Positions 61,024 through 64,000 of a stretch of DNA of 64,000 bases are shown piece after piece. Each line of letters begins with the position of its first letter. Position 1 is the stretch's first letter. The stretch lies in NCBI RefSeq assembly GCF_030209445.1, contig NZ_JARVSD010000007.1, positions 1 through 64,000 of the forward strand, written 5' to 3'. A program made the position numbers and the translations under genes. This DNA comes from Promicromonospora sp. MEB111. Its GTDB lineage: Bacteria > Actinomycetota > Actinomycetes > Actinomycetales > Cellulomonadaceae. The notes beneath the pieces are model-generated. The model had not been told where the DNA came from. It saw only the letters and a list, made by a program, of their open reading frames with translations, and made no database searches.

Positions 61024-62058
61024 CTATCGCAGGAACGCGCGCAGCAGATCCGTCAGCGCCTGGGGCCGCTCCTCGGTGACCCAGTGCCCGGAACCCTCCA
61101 GGACCCGGGTGTCGACGTCGCTCGCGTACTTCTCGAGCTGGTCACCGATGCTCGCGCCGAGTGACTTCTCGCCGCCGATCGCGAGGACGGGCATGGTCAG
61201 CGGCCCGTCGGCCCGGAACCGCGCGTTCTGCTCGACGTTCACGTGCAGCGCCCGGTACATCTTCAGCCACGCGTCCCAGCGACCGGGCTCGCGCAGGTAC
61301 CGGGCGTAGAACTCGTAGTCCGCCGGCGAGAACGCCGACTCGTCGCCCAGGAACTGGCCGATGAACCCCTCGACCAGCTCACGCTCGTTCCCGGCGACCA
61401 GCCCCTCGGAGATGTCCTGCTGGAAGAACCCGTAGTGCCAGATCGACGGACCGCCGTCGGCGTTCAGGGCCGGGTACTCGTAGATCGTCTCGTCGGGGAT
61501 GGGCCCCTCCATGAGTGCCATGCGCTCCACCTCGTCCGGCCACATGGCGGCGTACGGGTAGGCGACCCATGCCCCGATGTCGTGGGCGACGATCTGCACC
61601 CCGTCGTTCAGGCCGAGCCGGGTGAGCAGCGCATGGACGTCCTTGGCCAGCTGCGTGGTGTCGTAGCCGCCCTGCGGGACGCCGGAGTCCCCGGTCCCCC
61701 GCAGGTCCACCGCGATCACGGTGTGGTCCTCGGCGAGCGGACCGAGCTGGTCGGTCCACTCGGCCCAGGTCTGCGGGAAGCCGTGCAGCAGCACGACGGG
61801 CGACCCGCTGCCGCCTCGCAGGTAGTGCATGCGGAAGCCGTTGACCTGCGCGTACTGCGACGTGTACCCCGTCGGCGGGCGGGCGTCGCGGTGCCCGGCG
61901 GCCGACGCCGCCGAGGCGGACGAGCCCGCCGACACCGCCACGGTCTCGACGGCTACCGGTGCCGCGCCCCGGTCGGGCGCGGCACCGGGCAGCAGCAGGG
62001 CCGTCGTCGCGAGCGTGGCCGCGACGGCTCCCCCGATGCCGAGTGATCGCATCTTCAT
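61024..62058 (-). CDS. Secreted epoxide-hydrolase-like alpha/beta hydrolase
   Basis: A 344-residue protein with a signal peptide (about 1-30) and an Ala/Ser-rich linker. The catalytic domain has HGFPQTWAEW (epoxide hydrolase HGxP motif), RGTGDSG, nucleophile Asp in VAHDIGAWVAY (Asp instead of Ser, as in epoxide hydrolases and haloalkane dehalogenases) and the His in EGSGHWVTEE. A cap domain with two Tyr-rich stretches (EYPALNADGGPSIWHYGFFQ; SPADYEFYARYLREPGRW) would polarise the substrate. It probably hydrolyses an epoxide or halide outside the membrane. CTGGAGA lies before the ATG. Confidence 0.9.
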   Translation of the reverse strand: MKMRSLGIGGAVAATLATTALLLPGAAPDRGAAPVAVETVAVSAGSSASAASAAGHRDARPPTGYTSQYAQVNGFRMHYLRGGSGSPVVLLHGFPQTWAEWTDQLGPLAEDHTVIAVDLRGTGDSGVPQGGYDTTQLAKDVHALLTRLGLNDGVQIVAHDIGAWVAYPYAAMWPDEVERMALMEGPIPDETIYEYPALNADGGPSIWHYGFFQQDISEGLVAGNERELVEGFIGQFLGDESAFSPADYEFYARYLREPGRWDAWLKMYRALHVNVEQNARFRADGPLTMPVLAIGGEKSLGASIGDQLEKYASDVDTRVLEGSGHWVTEERPQALTDLLRAFLR

Positions 62059-62077
62059 CGTGTCTCCAGTTCTTCAG

Positions 62078-62089
62078 GGTGAGGTCACC
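62078..62089. promoter_or_regulatory. Palindrome in the leader of the epoxide-hydrolase-like gene
   Basis: GGTGAGGTCACC is symmetric except at its central two bases, and flanking G and C extend it to 14 bp. It lies 20-31 bp upstream of the start codon at 62058, a position suited to a repressor site. Confidence 0.3.
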
Positions 62090-62241
62090 CCAGCCACTTC
62101 TGTACCGAGCGAGACATAAGTGCATCATGGGGCGCGCCGCACGGCAAGACTTACGGACCGATTGGGCCGGAAGTCTCGCCGGTGTCCGCCCCTGCGATCA
62201 CCGCGAGGTGGAGACCCGGCATGCCGCACCGCTCCGGGCGC

Positions 62242-63486
62242 CTACTCGGTCTCGGAGCGCGGTCCCGGGACGATGGTGGTGAAGATCTGCCCGAGGCCTT
62301 CGGCGCGGGTGACGATCTCGTCCCCCGGCTGGAGGTAGACGCCGGCCTCGTGGGCGTCCCGGACGTAGACGTCCAGGGCGGACGCGACGACGCTCTCGGC
62401 GTTGGTGCCCAGGCTTCCGGCCCACTCCATGAAGCCCAGGAACCGCTGACGCGTGTCCGGGGCGCGGTAGATCACACCCTCCGGGGTGCCGCTCTGGATG
62501 ACCGTGCCCCGCGAGATCACGCCGGCCTCGGGAGTCAGCGGGATCTGCTCGCCGTCGCTGTCCCAGGTGCGGTCGCCGATGGTGAGAACCATCTCGATGA
62601 CGGTCGGGGCGTCCCAGACCATGTCGACGGGGTGGGCGCGCTGGCGCAGGTCGCCGTTGACGAAGAGGTCGAGCTCCAGGTCCTTGTAGTACGACTGCCA
62701 GTCGGCGGGGATGACGAACAGGTCGCCGGTGCTGAAGAACCCGGGCTGGCTCTTCGCGTTGGTGAAGCCGGCACCACCGGTGAGGTTGTCGACCTCGATC
62801 TGGCTGACGAGCAGCTCGCGGTCGGTCCAGTCGTTGCTGAGCACGAGTCCCATGTGCTCGGGGGTTCCGGTCTCGGCGGTGATGTCGTCGAGCGCGACCA
62901 GGCCGAGCTCGACCTCGTAGTCCAGCAGGCCGCCCTCACCAGCCGGCAGCGGCTCGTTCGAGTCGGTCAGGGCGCCCACCTTCGGGAACAGGTAGGGCTC
63001 CTCGATGGTCGCCTCCGCCTGGTGCTCGACGTAGTTGGTGCCGGTGCCGATGTGGTCGGAGTGGGTGTCGATCGCGGTGAGCACCTCGGCGGAGGAGACG
63101 GTCGCTCGCCGCAGCGCGGTGTCGGTGGCGATCTCCTGGAGCGCCGGGTAGCCGAGCGTGTCGAAGGCCGCGATCGGATCGGTGAAGGCGGTGCCGGCCG
63201 CCGCGTTGATGTCGACTCCCGTGATCTCGTGGTCCGCGTACCCGGTGACGGCCAGGACCGTCGGGCCGGCCCCGGTATCGACACGGGCGAAGGTCAGGGC
63301 GGTGGCGGGGTCGGCGATGTCGACGGCCTGTGTGACACCCGGCTCGATCTTCTCGGAGTAGACGAGCGGGAACTCGGCCGGGATCGCACGGACGACGGCG
63401 TAGGAGCCGACGGCAGCGACGGCCAGGCCGGCCGCGACGCTGACGCTGATCGTGGCCGCCTTCCGGCGGCGGGACATGGTGCGCAT
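62242..63486 (-). CDS. Membrane-anchored FAH-fold (fumarylacetoacetase family) protein
   Basis: A 414-residue protein with a basic N terminus and one hydrophobic segment (ISVSVAAGLAVAAVGSYAVV), followed by an extracytoplasmic FAH-type domain. Metal ligands are visible: LDYEVELGLVALDD (two Glu) and LSNDWTDRELL (Asp). IPADWQSYYKDLELDLFVNG and ISRGTVIQSGTPEGVIYRAP are typical of the FAH hydrolase/isomerase fold. Most of this superfamily is cytoplasmic, so the export signal is unusual. It precedes the epoxide-hydrolase-like gene, itself secreted, with a 183-bp gap. Confidence 0.87.
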   Translation of the reverse strand: MRTMSRRRKAATISVSVAAGLAVAAVGSYAVVRAIPAEFPLVYSEKIEPGVTQAVDIADPATALTFARVDTGAGPTVLAVTGYADHEITGVDINAAAGTAFTDPIAAFDTLGYPALQEIATDTALRRATVSSAEVLTAIDTHSDHIGTGTNYVEHQAEATIEEPYLFPKVGALTDSNEPLPAGEGGLLDYEVELGLVALDDITAETGTPEHMGLVLSNDWTDRELLVSQIEVDNLTGGAGFTNAKSQPGFFSTGDLFVIPADWQSYYKDLELDLFVNGDLRQRAHPVDMVWDAPTVIEMVLTIGDRTWDSDGEQIPLTPEAGVISRGTVIQSGTPEGVIYRAPDTRQRFLGFMEWAGSLGTNAESVVASALDVYVRDAHEAGVYLQPGDEIVTRAEGLGQIFTTIVPGPRSETE

Positions 63487-63658
63487 GGTGAATCTCCTCG
63501 TTCGGGTGGTGCCGTGTTCCGGCGGTGGCCCGAAGGTAGGAAGGCATGCCGTCCCGGATCATCACCCATCCGGTGCGTGTGGCCCGTACGCCGGTACCGG
63601 CGACAACGACACACGCCGGACCACGCGTTGCCGTCGGGGCGGCAGGGGCGCGAGCTCG
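63487..63658. other. Short intergenic stretch
   Basis: 172 bases with a GAGGAGAT ribosome binding site for the FAH-fold gene at its left end; nothing else clear. Confidence 0.4.
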
Positions 63659-64000
63659 TCAGGCTGTGTCGCCGGCGAACCCTGCGGACCCCGGCGTGAC
63701 CAGGCCGGTCTCGTAGCCGAGCATCACCGCGTGCACCCGGTCGCGCAGGTGGAGCTTGGACATGATGCGGCTGACGTGGCTCTTGGCGGTCTGCTCGGCC
63801 ATGTAGAGGGTCCGGCCGATCTCGGCGTTCGACCTGCCCGTGGCGATCAGCAGGAACACCTCTCGCTCCCGGTCGGTCAGACTGTTGAACACGGTCATCG
63901 GCACCAGGCCGTCAGGCTTTCTCGCGACGAACTGCTCGATGAGCCGGCGCGTGACCTGCGGTGCGAGCAGCGAGTCGCCCCGCGCCACGACCTGGACGGC
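63659..64000 (-). CDS. LuxR/NarL-type response regulator, C-terminal part (cut by right edge)
   Basis: The last 113 residues of a response regulator; the receiver domain lies outside the window. Visible are the linker ARGDSLLAPQVTRRLIEQF typical of NarL-type regulators and the LuxR HTH (SLTDREREVFLLIATGRSNA, then TAKSHVSRIMSKLHLRDRVH). It probably belongs to a two-component pair beyond the edge. Confidence 0.93.
   Translation of the reverse strand, partial: AVQVVARGDSLLAPQVTRRLIEQFVARKPDGLVPMTVFNSLTDREREVFLLIATGRSNAEIGRTLYMAEQTAKSHVSRIMSKLHLRDRVHAVMLGYETGLVTPGSAGFAGDTA

Overview
The window is high-GC DNA with dense operons, many GTG starts and 4-bp ATGA or GTGA gene overlaps. Two sugar-type ABC importers lack their own ATPase, and LacI, GntR, TetR and DeoR regulators are common. 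This fits an actinobacterium, probably a soil or plant-associated Micrococcales such as the Promicromonosporaceae or Cellulomonadaceae; the placement is inferred, because no rRNA, tRNA or marker gene is present. Nearly all of it is accessory catabolism.

Layout. (1) 1-3320: the start of a gene leaving the left edge with a perfect palindromic operator, a GntR/FCD regulator, a gene-poor decayed stretch, and a TetR-SDR pair with two well-formed TetR operators. (2) 3720-13574: a peptide-scavenging locus. A tandem-HTH Lrp protein, a proline-iminopeptidase-like hydrolase, a metal-ligand-deficient M24 protein, an oligopeptide ABC importer and a membrane dipeptidase form one minus-strand operon; the fused DppD-DppF ATPase is divergent. 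(3) 13640-17686: an ABC-2 exporter pair divergent from a response regulator and histidine kinase, a layout typical of envelope or antimicrobial-stress modules. (4) 18105-20772: a LacI regulator divergent from a zinc alcohol dehydrogenase and a Cys-less isochorismatase-fold protein. (5) 20810-23730: a scrap region with a truncated histidine kinase, an orphan gene of atypical composition, a possible transposase remnant, a perfect 17-bp hairpin and the last part of an ohr gene. (6) 38570 down to 23733: a nine-gene fructan operon (LacI, binding protein, two permeases, a cytoplasmic five-bladed propeller glycosidase, a secreted module-only protein, two secreted GH32 enzymes, a PfkB fructokinase). 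(7) 38832-42808: aldehyde dehydrogenase divergent from an MFS exporter, then an alpha/beta hydrolase. (8) 43184-53653: a polyol dehydrogenase, FGGY kinase, allophanate hydrolase, amidase and sugar ABC importer in one coupled operon, with a DeoR regulator and a divergent BtpA/SgcQ-type gene. (9) 53980-59960: a GntR/UTRA regulator, an AtzE-like amidase with an AtzG-like small subunit, an SsuABC/NMT1-type importer and a nitrilase. (10) 60509-64000: methylglyoxal synthase, a secreted epoxide-hydrolase-like protein, a membrane-anchored FAH-fold protein and a LuxR-type response regulator cut by the right edge.

How it works together. Region 6 reads as a complete external-to-internal fructan pathway: secreted enzymes and binding modules cut the polymer, the ABC system imports fragments, a cytoplasmic glycosidase and a fructokinase finish the job. 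Two intra-operon hairpins probably set transporter and enzyme stoichiometry.

The most unusual region is 8 plus 9. Sugar-type import, a kinase and a polyol dehydrogenase are translationally coupled to nitrogen-releasing amidases of the biuret/allophanate type. That suggests catabolism of a substrate joining a sugar or polyol to a urea- or carbamoyl-like group; this is a hypothesis.
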